The notes below the pieces were generated by a model. The model was not told the origin of the DNA and did no database searches. It saw only the letters and a list, made by a program, of their open reading frames with translations. The translations under genes were made by a program, and so were the position numbers. A stretch of 64,000 nt of DNA, from the NCBI GenBank assembly GCA_036785325.1, contig JAXIVH010000097.1, positions 23,501-87,500 on the forward strand. Reading direction: 5' to 3'. Of this stretch, positions 46,866-57,360 are shown one piece after another (within the stretch, counting starts at the first letter, position 1; each line of letters begins with the position of its first letter). This stretch comes from Urophycis tenuis (taxonomy: Eukaryota > Chordata > Actinopteri > Gadiformes > Phycidae).

Positions 46866-47326
46866 GCTGAACACCGCTGCAGGACGAATGCACCGAGAAG
46901 GGTAGGAAGCCGGGGATGCTCGCCAGAGAGGAGCAAGTCAAGTGTGTGGACGGAGTGAAGGCTCAGGGTGGCTGTGTTGGCTGTTTCCTCCTCCAACATG
47001 CAGAAGATGACAATGAATACCATGGCAGGGTTTCTGGGCGTCACACTAACAACGGGGGAGGAGTTGTTCACTCCTCCTCCCCATTCTCATGGATACTCAC
47101 AATAGGTTTTTTTGAAAGAATCTCATCGGACGACATTAGATTGCAATAACAACATCAAGATGGTGTTGCAAAATACTTCCAGCCTTGTGAAGTGGGCTAG
47201 CTGACTGTAACCGGATGTAGTGCTTAGGCAAAAAAGCTCTGTGTTGCTTAATTCTAACGTCAGAATGCCATTCTTCCTTTGCCTGGGTCCTTTTTATAAT
47301 CATCTGCATTGATGTTTGTGATAGGG

Positions 47327-47520
47327 TGCACTAGGTCAGTAGTTCCTAACCCAGTCTTCAAGGACCCCCTGTCCTCAAAGACCCCCCCCCCCCCCCCTTT
47401 TTGCTCCACCTCTACTTCTGCACACCTGACTCAATTAAGGGCTACATATTTCATGACACCTTAATTGAATCAGGGTTGCAGGAGTAAAGTTGGAGCAAAA
47501 ACCTGCAGTACAGGTTTGCA
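47327..47520. repeat. Imperfect palindrome, MITE-like
   Basis: Arms TTTTTGCTCCA (47398) with TTGGAGCAAAAA (47490), and TGACTCAATTAAGG (47427) with CCTTAATTGAATCAGG (47459), form a hairpin. A poly-C run precedes it at about 47384. It resembles short non-autonomous fish repeats; family unknown. Confidence 0.55.
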
Positions 47521-48807
47521 CTAGGTGCACTGCACTAGGTGGTCTCTAGGGTGTAGACTAGTGGTACTATCAAAGTCTATGAAGTGCATTAATCACCATG
47601 AAAGTGTATGAAGTATTAACCCTAACCCGTACCTCCAAACTGCCACTATTCTCTATGAGGAAAGCAGGGCCGGCTTCAAATGGCTCTATCTCAAAATGTG
47701 TACATGTCACAGCTTAGATATCTACACATATATAATATGTATGTCTAGTTTACATGTACAGGAGTATCGACTAGTTAGAAAACGGGTATGGAGCGCCCAT
47801 GTGTGTGTATTGGAAGAGTGAGTGTCAAACAAACATTAATAATTCAAAAACTATAAATGGTATTGCTTAGATATTTGAATATGATTGACAGCATGAAAAT
47901 ATGAAACTTTTGTATGTATAATATGTGAAAGTACTGTGAAAATTGTGGAAGTGGCGGCAGTTTACAAAATGTGTGGATATTTTCAAATCACCAACTGCCA
48001 TCACTCTAACAACTGAACATTCCATCATTCATTTCAATGGGACAAAATTTATTAATAAAACTTTAATATCTTAAAATTAAAACTATACAAAATAAAAATA
48101 GACCCGTGTATTTTTGTGTAGCCGAGATGTGATATCTTTCTCTTATATTAAAGATTTAGATTTGGTGTACTGAGTATGAATAAATATTTACATTTACTTT
48201 ACTTTGACCATTTGACTAGTGGAAAGGTTGAAAAGTTAAATGTCCACTGAGCAAGAACCCTATCTGCTCATTGATTCCATGTATTTACAATGCCCTGTTG
48301 CTTTGGATAAACATGTCTAGTAAATGACTAATTAGTAAATAGTATTTGCCAAACCTGTTAAAGATTACCATCATGCTCACTATTTTCCATTATTTTCTGC
48401 AGCATCAACTCAGTTTCTGCAAATAATTGAAACTGAAAAGTTGGGCCATTGTACTATTGGTCCACATTTCTCTTGGAAAACCAAGTTGTTGATGTTGTTG
48501 CAGGTCACCTATGACAACACCTATGAAGCCTTGGGCTTGCCATGCTCGGCTGTTCCAATGTGAGAGTGACATTTGAAAACAGATGAGGGTGGCAGTTCCC
48601 CTGGAAAAATTAAACTATGCTATACTTTGTGGGCCTCCACAAGCACAGGTTTGGACAATTGAAAGTGGCGTGAATGGTGTGATATTGCATGTATGTGACC
48701 CAGTGATGGACTGAGTCACATCCAACCATGGATCAGTGTTAAAAGAGAACGGATAGACGGAAGAATGGATGTCAGTCCGTGTCACACTCAAAGCGTTTGT
48801 TTGACTC
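47521..48807. other. Intergenic, no gene recognised
   Basis: AT-rich sequence between two claudins. No ORF, RNA or transposon ends were recognised. The part near 48500-48807 may be 3' UTR of the next claudin. Confidence 0.5.
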
Positions 48808-50571
48808 TTAATTTGGCGTGTTGTAGCGATATTCACGAGGCAGCAGGGCGGTCATGCTGGGCGTCTCCCGATCAAACAGCTCCTGCTTGGTTGGTGGTCT
48901 GGTGTACAAGGTGCTCCTGGGCTCCTCGGTCCCCTCTCTGCTGGACACTCTGTACTGGAAGCTGTCCCGGGCAATCCTGGTCTCCAGGGGCGGGTCGTAC
49001 CTGTACTGGGGGGTCCGGGGCACGGGGGAAAACACCAGGCTGGGCCTCACCATGTCAGAGGTGTTGCGGAGCGGCTGGCTGTACAGGGAGGATGGGGATG
49101 GGGGGGCATAGCTGTACTGTACTGGCATGGGCAGCTGGGGCTGGTAGGCCTGCCGTGGGCGGCTGGGCTTGGTCGTGCACACCATGCAGATGACAGCCCC
49201 GCCCAAAAGCAGCAGGATCCCCGAGGCCAGGCCGATGTAGACGGAGGTGCCCACGTCCCGCTTCATGACCGCCACCACCAGCGGGTCGTTGTTGACCACG
49301 GTGGTCAGTGCCGCGGACCAGATGACCGCCACCAGGCACAGGATGCCGGCGATGACACACAGGAGCCCCCCCAGGAGGGCAGCCTGGAACACACCCAGGA
49401 CAGGTCAGGGAGAACCAGGCAGACATCCAGGAAGGAAGGAAGCCTGACAGATAGACACTGACCTTGTTCTCGGAGGAGGACGTGGTGGACTGTGCGCTGT
49501 AGCTGTCGTCTGGTGGAGCGCCGCTGCAGTTGGCCACGCCCCCTCCCATGACGGCAATGATGAAGCCGATGATGCCCACGATGATGGACAGGAGCGTGAG
49601 GGCCCGCCCCGCCATGAGGTCGGTCGTCATTCGGAAGCCGGACGGTTTCTTGCACTGCATCTGGCCAGTGGACTGGACCACGCAGTGCAGCCACAGGCCG
49701 TCCCATATCTGGAGGGGAGCGCATGGTCTTCAATGCAGCCCAGGCGCCACATAAACCCTTCTGAACCCAAAGATGACCCAACTGAACCAAGTTGGGTTGT
49801 TGTGCCCATGATGAAGCTTTGTTAACAATCTTGAAATCTTAACTCGAAAGAATTCGACTGGTACCTCCATCATTAAAAGGAAGAAGAGGTTGGACGGCGA
49901 AATCACAACTTTTCGTTCAGGCACCGCAGTGGTGGAACAAGCTCCCTGCCAATGTCAGGACTGCAGAGTCACTCCCCATCTTCCGGAAGAGACTCAACAC
50001 CCACTTGTTCAGAGTTCACCTGAACTCTGCATAACATCCATCATCTACCTACAAATCCCCCCCTAAAAAAACCCTACCCTCATGCACTTGTATGTTGTAC
50101 GTCTTGGCACTTTCTAATCGCTCTTTGTCACTTAACACTTAGCCAGAGATGTTGTGTACTAGCAATGGTTTACCTAGCAATCGGAATGCTTGAAACTTGT
50201 TCTGGTGACTTGCTTACTGTATAAACAGCAACGAAATGTTTCACATTCTGACAACTGTACTTATTGTACGTCACTTTGGATAAAAGCGTCGGCTAAATGC
50301 CCTAAATGTAAATGTAATTTCCCACTCCACAACTTTTTTATTCTGTCGCAGCCTTCACTCTAACTCTAAATCAAATGCATGAGAGTACAGAAAACACATG
50401 AGCGTACATCCAGTAACTGTAATCCGTACTGCCTACCGTTTGTGCCGACACAATATTAGAACCCACAGTAGATGACTCTCGCCACATAGGCAGTCCACAC
50501 GCCAAACACACTCCCAGGATCCCGATCACCACTATCGCCAGACCCCCGATGAGTCTGCCTTGTCCTGCCAT
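48808..50571 (-). CDS. Three-exon claudin with long intracellular loop and tail (318 residues)
   Basis: Coding exons 50437-50571, 49463-49708 and 48808-49383, all GT-AG and phase 0. Exon 1 starts ATG 50571 (MAGQGRLIGGLAIVVIGILG). The signature Trp30, GLW 49-51, Cys54, Cys64 and Arg80 is complete across the exon 1/2 junction (SAQT|IWDGLW). The segment after span 2 is long and polar (VANCSGAPPDDSYSAQSTTS then SSENK), where relatives have about 15 residues. The fourth span is followed by a tail of about 100 residues rich in Pro, Ser, Tyr and Arg (PSRPRQAYQPQLPMPVQYSY) ending YNTPN, with no PDZ-binding Tyr-Val. It has introns, unlike its neighbours, and I could not match it to a named claudin. 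The assignment to the claudin fold is secure; localisation at tight junctions is inferred from the family. Confidence 0.88.
49900..50312 (+). mobile_element. LINE 3' end in intron 1 of the three-exon claudin
   Basis: The frame PQWWNKLPANVRTAESLPIF, RKRLNTHLFRVHLNSA and a TAA is the C terminus of an L2/Rex1-like ORF2. The 3' UTR ends with GTACGTCACTTTGGATAAAA and the GTCGGCTAAATGCCC module. It is the uninterrupted counterpart of the copy at 8447-9402. Confidence 0.8.
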
Positions 50572-50955
50572 CCGTCCCTTCTATTCTGCTGCTTTCCAAA
50601 ATCTCCTTGTTATTAAAAATGATCTTCTGTTTAGTTGGAGCAGACACATTAAGTGGCTCACTCACTCAGCAGCCTACTGTTCTGAAGAAGCCCAAAGACA
50701 CATGATCCCTGCATGGCAAGGATCAGGTGTTTTTTGCACTAGGTAAATATACATAGGGTAATTTCAAGCTCTCTTCCTAATCAGGTTCTTCTGCCTATTA
50801 TGTATTTTGTGGCAGGCTGTCCATGAAGACAACCACTGTCCTGTTGTTTCATGGACAACCTTATTCTAGTGCAGCAAAGCAGCATTGCAATATTCTTTGT
50901 ACCTGTGAAGGGAAGACTATCAGGACAAAGACACCGAATTAAATGAGAGAGAACA

Positions 50956-50961
50956 TTTATT
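50956..50961 (-). promoter_or_regulatory. Candidate poly(A) signal of the claudin at 51232-51789
   Basis: TTTATT on the plus strand (AATAAA on the minus strand) about 270 bp beyond the stop codon, in AT-rich sequence. Confidence 0.45.
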
Positions 50962-51231
50962 TTTGTTGTTGCAAGATGTAAAAAAATAGATACCATTCAA
51001 TCATACATGTACATTTCAAACAACATGAGCAACATTGCAATGCAACATGAGCAATGAACATTATGTTCATATGTTCATTCATCATCATTCTGTAGAACTT
51101 CCCGGCACAAGTAATTCACTGCATGAACAATGTGGTCGCGTCATCCAACGTCCATGTAACCTGGCGGCCTCGTTGAGCCTGTCCCCCCCGCTGTGTATCG
51201 ACACTACACGGGACCGCTGCCCCTCGGCCCC

Positions 51232-51789
51232 TCAGTATCTGTAGGTGGTGCATAACATTCCTCCACCGATGACCAGCAGCGCTCCGGAGACCCAGCCCAC
51301 ATATATGGACGCCCCGAGCTCGCCCCTCCTCTCCTGGGTGGCCAGGGGGTTGAAGAAGCCTGTGATGATGCTGTACGCCGACCAGCTGACCGGAATGAGG
51401 CAGAGGACCCCGGCGACCACGAACACGGCGCCCCCGGCGATGCCTGCGCTGGTCTTCCTGCGCCCGTCGTGGCGGAGGAAGTTGGTGTGGCGGGCGCCCA
51501 CCACCGTGAGCCCGATGGCCAGCGCGCTGACGCCGATGGAGGCGCAGACCAACGCCCGCGACGCCTGCAGGTCCCGGGGCAGCGCCAGCACTGAGTCGTA
51601 GGCCTTGCACTGGGAGTGACCCGTGCTCTGGACCACGCAGTTCATCCACAGGCCCTCCCAGAACACCTGCGCCGTGATGATGTTGGCGCCCACGAACGCC
51701 GTCACCTTCCACATGGGGAGGCCGCAGATGAGGACGGTGCCCAGAAAGCCGATCATGGCCAGGAGGATGGCGACCAGTTGGTTTCCCAT
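51232..51789 (-). CDS. Short-tailed claudin, 185 residues
   Basis: Single coding exon starting ATG 51789 (MGNQLVAILLAMIGFLGTVL); in-frame upstream codons lack ATG. Trp27, GLW 46-48, Cys51, Cys61 and Arg78 give a complete first-loop signature. The second loop is diverged (FFNPLATQERRGELGASIYV). The fourth span runs straight into the stop (GGGMLCTTYRY), leaving about six tail residues and no PDZ-binding Tyr-Val. The stop codon is unambiguous. Such a protein could not bind ZO scaffolds in the usual way. Claudin-3/4-like family, orthologue not assigned. Confidence 0.9.
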   Translation of the reverse strand: MGNQLVAILLAMIGFLGTVLICGLPMWKVTAFVGANIITAQVFWEGLWMNCVVQSTGHSQCKAYDSVLALPRDLQASRALVCASIGVSALAIGLTVVGARHTNFLRHDGRRKTSAGIAGGAVFVVAGVLCLIPVSWSAYSIITGFFNPLATQERRGELGASIYVGWVSGALLVIGGGMLCTTYRY

Positions 51790-52807
51790 GGTAGTAGCAG
51801 TGGGGAGGACCGTGACGTTCCTCGCAGAGCTACCGAGCGGTCGCAGAGCCGCTGTGCCAGGCAAGTTCCTCTTCGGGTGTGAAGTGGGCCGTCAGTACCA
51901 GCATATTTTCTCCCTCTTGATGAAAACTGGACTGAATTTGGCTCTGTGCGAAGTCCTCCGCTCAGCGTGGACAGGGCTTGTTTCACTTTAGTCACAAGGA
52001 AGACAAAAACAGGGGCGGGGACAGTGCTACTCTATAGATCAGATTACCTGCTTATCCTGATTCCTTAGTTTGGAACCAGAGGGCGGGCGAGGCGTCGCCA
52101 TGGAGACGACGCATGAAAAGCTGCTTTGTGGCCCACAAAGCAATGCTTTGTGGGCAATGGGCGTCTGTAGAGTACTTCATCCATAACAAGGGATGTCTCC
52201 TGTACAATATTGTCCGCTTTTGCATTATGTGAAGCATTTAGGTGCCTTTCAGCAAGCCCGATCATCTTCAGATCACAAGCTGTGGCACCAAGATTGCCAG
52301 CAACATTACGTTGAGATATGAATGTGAAAAAATGTCACCTATTCATCCAATTGCCAGATGTAGTATGCCACATTAAAAGTACACTCCCTGACATACAAAA
52401 GGTTACTACAGGCCAACTAGAATGTTAAGGCAACCTTGTGTGAGCAAACCAGTCTCTAGCTGCATTTCTCCACAGACATGAAACACAAGACAAACATTTA
52501 AGCCTGCACTGAAGCACAGGTTACCAAATGTTGAAAGTATTGCTACCAATACCAAAGTCAGCAACACAAATCATACACATCATGGCGCACATCATGGCGC
52601 ACTAGTGAGTCAGCAAGTAGAGCACTAGCACATGATGTGAAGGACCTCACACACTTTAAACAAAGTCCAGAAACCAGATGGTGCGAAATTTTCCATTCAA
52701 TTTAATGAAGCAATAAAAGTCATACATTAAAAATCATAATTTAAAAAAAAACTAAAAGTATTCTTCCATATTTTAAAAACTGCTGAACCACCGGAGCGTT
52801 GAGGGGA

Positions 52808-53437
52808 TCAAACGTAGGCCCCGCTGGCCGCGGAGCGCGGGGCAGAGTACTTCACAGAGTACCCGCGGTCCTTACGCTCAACGCACTGGCAGCAGAGGAG
52901 GGCGCCGCCGATCAGCAGCAGCCCCGCGGAGCCCCAGCCGATGAAGAGGGACGCGCCCAGCTCCCGCTTCTGGGCGCTCATCAGGATGGGGCTGTAGAAG
53001 TTCCGGATGACGGAGTTGGCCGACCACGACACGGGGATGAGGCACAGGATGCCGGCCACGAGGAAGAAGACGCCCGCCGCGATGGCCACCTTGTTCTTGG
53101 CCGCCTCGTCCTCGATGCAGTTGGTGCAGCGCCCCCCGGCGGTGGCCAGCAGGAGGCCCATCACGGCCACCAGGATGGAGATGACCACCAGGGCGCGGGC
53201 CGCCTGGAGGTCAGCGGGCAGGTTCAGCATGGAGTCGTACACCTTGCACTGCATCTGGCCTGTGCTCTGCTTCACGCAGTTCATCCACAGGCCCTCCCAG
53301 AAGGTTTGGGCCGTCACGATGTTGCTACCGATGAACGCTGACACCTTCCACATGGGGAGGGCACAGATGATGATGTCCCCCAGGAAGCCCACGGCGGCTA
53401 GGAAGATGCCAAAGACCTGAAGCCCAGCAGACACCAT
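52808..53437 (-). CDS. Claudin (claudin-3/4-like), 209 residues
   Basis: Single coding exon from ATG 53437 (MVSAGLQVFGIFLAAVGFLG) to TGA 52808-52810. Trp30, GLW 49-51, Cys54, Cys64 and Arg81 are present. The second loop has FYSPILMSAQKRELGASLFI, with Ser for the usual Asn. An Asp at 21 sits inside the first span, which is unusual. The tail is short, with LLCCQC palmitoylation-type cysteines, and ends SGAYV, a PDZ ligand. The 5' side has a 9-bp tandem repeat (53472-53563). Confidence 0.93.
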   Translation of the reverse strand: MVSAGLQVFGIFLAAVGFLGDIIICALPMWKVSAFIGSNIVTAQTFWEGLWMNCVKQSTGQMQCKVYDSMLNLPADLQAARALVVISILVAVMGLLLATAGGRCTNCIEDEAAKNKVAIAAGVFFLVAGILCLIPVSWSANSVIRNFYSPILMSAQKRELGASLFIGWGSAGLLLIGGALLCCQCVERKDRGYSVKYSAPRSAASGAYV

Positions 53438-53471
53438 GACGTTACTAGATTGGTTTGGAGGAGAGTCAGGA

Positions 53472-53563
53472 GCTGATGGAGCTGATGGAGCTGATGCTGC
53501 TTCTGTTGCTTCTGTTGCTTCTGCTGCTTCTGTTGCTTCTGTTGCTTCTGTTGCTGCTGCTTC
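53472..53563. repeat. Nine-base tandem repeat (TTCTGTTGC)n
   Basis: About ten imperfect units with TGCTGC variants, 35-125 bp upstream of the claudin start at 53437, so probably in its 5' UTR. Confidence 0.85.
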
Positions 53564-53649
53564 ACTGCAAAATCACTGTCAAATCTTGATTCTGCGTGTG
53601 GGACACCTGTGCATTTTGTACCTGTTGGCTGGGCTGTGGTAGCCTCTGA

Positions 53650-54337
53650 TTGGTTGTTGGCTCACTGATTCATTGAAAGCACCTTCGGTAGTTAGACGAA
53701 TCTGATTAGAGACACTTTTGAACGTTTGTATGTTCATTGGTGAGGAATTGTTTTTGTATTAGAGATCTATTCATTTTTGGGGGATTGGATTACAAAAACA
53801 GAATATTGGTTATGAAAAAGATATAAAAGATGGATTAGAGTAACAGTTCAAACCCTTAATCTATACACTCTTGTAGCCACTTCACAGTGCCTAGTGTTAA
53901 TTGATAGACACGCCCCCTTTCTTGACCAACCACCAGAAGTTTTTTTTCCCTCTGATCACATCCTACATATACAGCAGCTGGAAGTATCTAGTTCCCTTTT
54001 GTCTTTCTCATGCCAGACCTCAGCTGTATACCTGTGCTTGTTCTGGTTTTTCTCTTTGTGTTGTGTTACCTGTTGTTATATCTGTGAGTGTAAACTCTTC
54101 CTCTTTAAGGTAAGTCATGATCATTAATCTGATGGTACATGGTCCATTTAGTTGCTAAATAATTGCTCATTTGGGTAATTCCCTGTCAATATTTACATAG
54201 ACAAGCTGATTGGTGTTGGCATTGTCTTCTGGATCTTTCTACCTATAATGTAGCAATTTTGCACAAGATCTTTCATCGTTTTATGTGGTTCTCCTGTTGT
54301 TTTTCTTGGATGCATTTTAATGTCCTGAGCTTGTGAA
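53650..54337. other. Intergenic, no gene recognised
   Basis: Presumed upstream region of the claudin at 53437. No repeat family or ORF with coding character was recognised. Confidence 0.5.
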
Positions 54338-54660
54338 ATTCTTAATAATACATTTTATTTGGAGGCGCCTTTCAAGACACCCAAGGACACCTTGGTGCAG
54401 GAGAACATACTCACAATAGATAAAACAGCCAGTCATGGCAAAGACATGACCAGCATGAACAGAACAAAACGAGACATGAGGTGGGTAGACGCATGTGGGA
54501 GGGAAGAATAAAACGGTGATACTGCGATAATGAGCGCAGTGGACAGTATACTCAACATTACAATGAATAGCCTACTTTGAACAGGTGAGTTTTGAGGTGG
54601 GATTTGAATGCTGTTATGGTTTCGGACTGTCAACTGTGTGGGCGGCCGGGAGTTCCAGAG
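54338..54660 (-). mobile_element. L2-type LINE 3' end
   Basis: The reverse complement ends GAAAGGCGCCTCCAAATAAA with ATGTATTATTA, matching the 3' end of the L2 at 39190-39240. Upstream it has TTTCCAATCCCACCTC-type 3' UTR sequence. It runs into the minisatellite. Confidence 0.65.
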
Positions 54661-54988
54661 CCTGTGGGGCAGTGCAGCTGAAGGCTCTAGCACCCATGGT
54701 GCTGAGGCCTGTGGGGCAGTGCAGCTGAAGGCTCTAGCACCCATGGTGCTGAGGCCTGTGGGGCAGTGCAGCTGAAGGCTCTAGCACCCATGGTGCTGAG
54801 GCCTGTGGGGCAGTGCAGCTGAAGGCTCTAGCACCCATGGTGCTGAGGCCTGTGGGGCAGTGCAGCTGAAGGCTCTAGCACCCATGGTGCTGAGGCCTGT
54901 GGGGCAGTGCAGCTGAAGGCTCTAGCACCCATGGTGCTGAGGCCTGTGGGGCAGTGCAGCTGAAGGCTCTAGCACCCATGGTGCTGAG
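54660..54988. repeat. 47-bp minisatellite, seven near-identical units
   Basis: The unit begins GCCTGTGGGGCAGTGCAGCT and ends CCCATGGTGCTGAG. Seven tandem copies, 329 bp in all, show virtually no divergence, so the array is young or homogenised. It derives from the adjacent LINE 3' sequence. Confidence 0.95.
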
Positions 54989-56260
54989 GCGTGGTGTGGG
55001 GGTGATCACAGGAGGTCATCAGTCCTCCTGTGATCCATAGGGTGAATATGATTGTCTGTATCTGAAGTCAGTATGTTTTTGATGAACAAGCTTTTATTAA
55101 AGCACTTGTAGTGAATGACAACGCCACTAAACTCTTGACATGGCAATACAATGCTTTGCCCATTTTACCAGGGTATTCCCATGTAATATGTAGTCTGTAT
55201 TTTAGAACTTCTATATTGTGGGCACCAACATCTTGTATATGATGACTTTTCTTTTTTCTTTTCTCCCCAGAACAGGGAGAACATTAGATGGTGCTTTAAT
55301 AATCCCGGAGGGGTTCTTCAGCAGAAGCATCGATGGGGATTTGAACCCAGTATCTCCTGGTTACCAAGCGGTTGTCACACCAAGACACTTGGTTACCAAG
55401 ACACTTGTCAACATGAGAAATTATCAACCTTTTTTTTTTTTTTTTTTCAATTAAACATTGCAATTTAAGTCTCATTTAAAGCTCTATTCTCTGGGGTGTG
55501 TGGTGTTGAACCTGATTGGACAGAAGTGGTGGTGCTGGGTATAGCTATGTGATTAGGAAAGCACTGAAACATTTCACATGCAGAAGAGTTTCATGTTTGT
55601 GCTTCCTCAGTCAAGGTACCTCAACGTGTTGTAGGAATATATTTTGGAGTTGCAGAGGGAACGGAAGAGGGTAAAATGTTTTAAACTAAAAGTTTTTCAC
55701 CATGTTGCATTTCACACACCTGTGAGTGACCAACTGTGCATTCATGAAAACTGACAATAAAGTTGTCTTGAATTGGAAAAAGTGAATTTTAAATGCTCAA
55801 GCATCAATTGCTATAAAACCCACTGGAGCTTGCTTTAAAACTGCCACCTTCCACCGTCTTTGTGTACAACTTGGCTGAAAAGAAAGTGGCATGGCTGGTG
55901 GTTAAACCAGCCATCCTTCAGAATGCATGGGCCACAACCATGACACTACAAATGTTAATATCTTTATTCAATCGCATTGTTTACTGCAATCTGGCACTGT
56001 CAAAGATTGTCAGGGAGGCAGTGGTGAATGTAGATGCACTTGTTTACAGATGTAGTGTAATGGTCTCTTGAACCAACTTCACATCGCCAACCAAAGGGTT
56101 CTTTCATACACCCCCCCCCCCCCCCCCCCACCCTTGTAACCATGTCAGTAGCACGGCTCCACAGGGTCTGCCCTCTAAGGCAGCCATGGCTGTAAATCAC
56201 CACTGTGGCTAAAGCCCACCCATCAGTCGGAGGGGCTTTCCTCGGGGGGGGGGGGGGTTC
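54989..56260. other. Upstream region of the plus-strand claudin, no gene recognised
   Basis: Contains a tRNA-like B-box word on the minus strand near 55340 (GGTTCAAATCCCC) without a foldable tRNA, a poly-T run (55430-55447), a poly-C run at about 56109-56128 and a poly-G run at about 56246-56258. Confidence 0.5.
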
Positions 56261-56267
56261 AACCATT

Positions 56268-56273
56268 TATAAG
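56268..56273 (+). promoter_or_regulatory. TATA-like box of the claudin at 56328
   Basis: TTTATAAGG lies 55-60 bp before the ATG, which would put transcription start near 56300 and leave a 5' UTR of about 30 bases. Confidence 0.5.
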
Positions 56274-56327
56274 GCCTCTCTCTGAGACCCTTGAGGGTTT
56301 TCAGTCTGCGGAGGATCCAGGCCGGCC

Positions 56328-56960
56328 ATGGCGTCAATGGGGCTTCAGATTGTGGGCGTGGGCCTGGCGGTGCTCGGGTGGCTGGGCAGCATCATCATCT
56401 GCATGCTGCCCATGTGGAAGGTGTCGGCCTTCATCGGCAACAACATCGTGACGGCGCAGACCATCTGGGAGGGCCTGTGGATGAGCTGCGTGGTGCAGAG
56501 CACCGGCCAGATGCAGTGCAAGATCTACGACTCCCTGCTGGCGCTGCCCGCGGACCTCCAGGCGGCCCGAGCCATGGTGGTCATCGCCATCCTGCTGTCG
56601 CTGATGGCGGTGCTGCTGGCCCTGGTGGGGGGCGAGTGCACCACCTGCCTGGGCCACGCGGCGGCCAAGGCCAGGGTGGCCCTCACGGCGGGGGTCTTCT
56701 TCGTGCTGAGCGGGGCCCTGTGCTTGGTGACGGTGTCTTGGCCCGCCAACACCATCATCAAGGACTTCTACAACCCCATGGTGGCCGACGCCCAGAGGAG
56801 GGAGCTGGGGGCCTGCCTGTACGTGGGCTGGGGGGCGTCTGGGCTGCTCCTGGTGGGGGGGCTGCTGCTCTGCTGCCAGTGTCCGTCCAGGGAGGACCGC
56901 TACAACGGGGGGAAATACACTCCGCCCAAGTCCACCGTTCCGGGGAAGGAGTTTGTGTGA
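56328..56960 (+). CDS. Claudin (claudin-3/4-like), 210 residues, the only plus-strand copy
   Basis: Single coding exon, MASMGLQIVGVGLAVLGWLG, with Trp30, GLW 49-51, Cys54, Cys64 and Arg81. The second loop is FYNPMVADAQRRELGACLYV. The tail has LLLCCQCPSRED and ends GKEFV, a variant of the Tyr-Val PDZ ligand with Phe for Tyr. GC content is very high in the ORF, which produces long antisense open frames. It is divergent from the gene at 53437 and convergent with that at 58247, so it has been inverted relative to the array. A poly(A) signal AATAAA lies at 57334. Confidence 0.94.
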   Translation: MASMGLQIVGVGLAVLGWLGSIIICMLPMWKVSAFIGNNIVTAQTIWEGLWMSCVVQSTGQMQCKIYDSLLALPADLQAARAMVVIAILLSLMAVLLALVGGECTTCLGHAAAKARVALTAGVFFVLSGALCLVTVSWPANTIIKDFYNPMVADAQRRELGACLYVGWGASGLLLVGGLLLCCQCPSREDRYNGGKYTPPKSTVPGKEFV

Positions 56961-57333
56961 ACCCAGGAGTCCGGGAACCCAAAGCCAGCGGCTATGATGA
57001 AGTAACTTTTATCTTCATTTAAGATGGGATTTTTTTTTGTGAAAGCCATGTTTTGATTTATCGACGCTCTTCAAACCTCTTTACTGTACAACCATTTTAT
57101 TTGAGTGCTATTTCAATGTTATGCAATGGAATGGTAAAGTAATAGTATAAGCTTATTGTAATGGTATGTTGTATTATAATGGTATAAGCGTATGTAATGT
57201 AAGCCGCAAACTAGTTTTCTAACTGTAGACCTACTTCATTATTAAGTTTGTTGGCTATTTGTGCATTGACCTAACCTATGTTTTTTTTTCTATAATGCAT
57301 TTCATTTCTGCCACTTGACGATGGATGGTTTTT

Positions 57334-57339
57334 AATAAA
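57334..57339 (+). promoter_or_regulatory. Candidate poly(A) signal of the claudin at 56328-56960
   Basis: TTTAATAAAATATAACC about 375 bp beyond the stop codon, in AT-rich 3' UTR-like sequence. Confidence 0.6.
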
Positions 57340-57360
57340 ATATAACCTGTATACAAGATC

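Noticed and set aside
54660..54988. CRISPR-like array
   Set aside because: The units are contiguous 47-bp tandem copies without unique spacers, in a vertebrate genome: a minisatellite.
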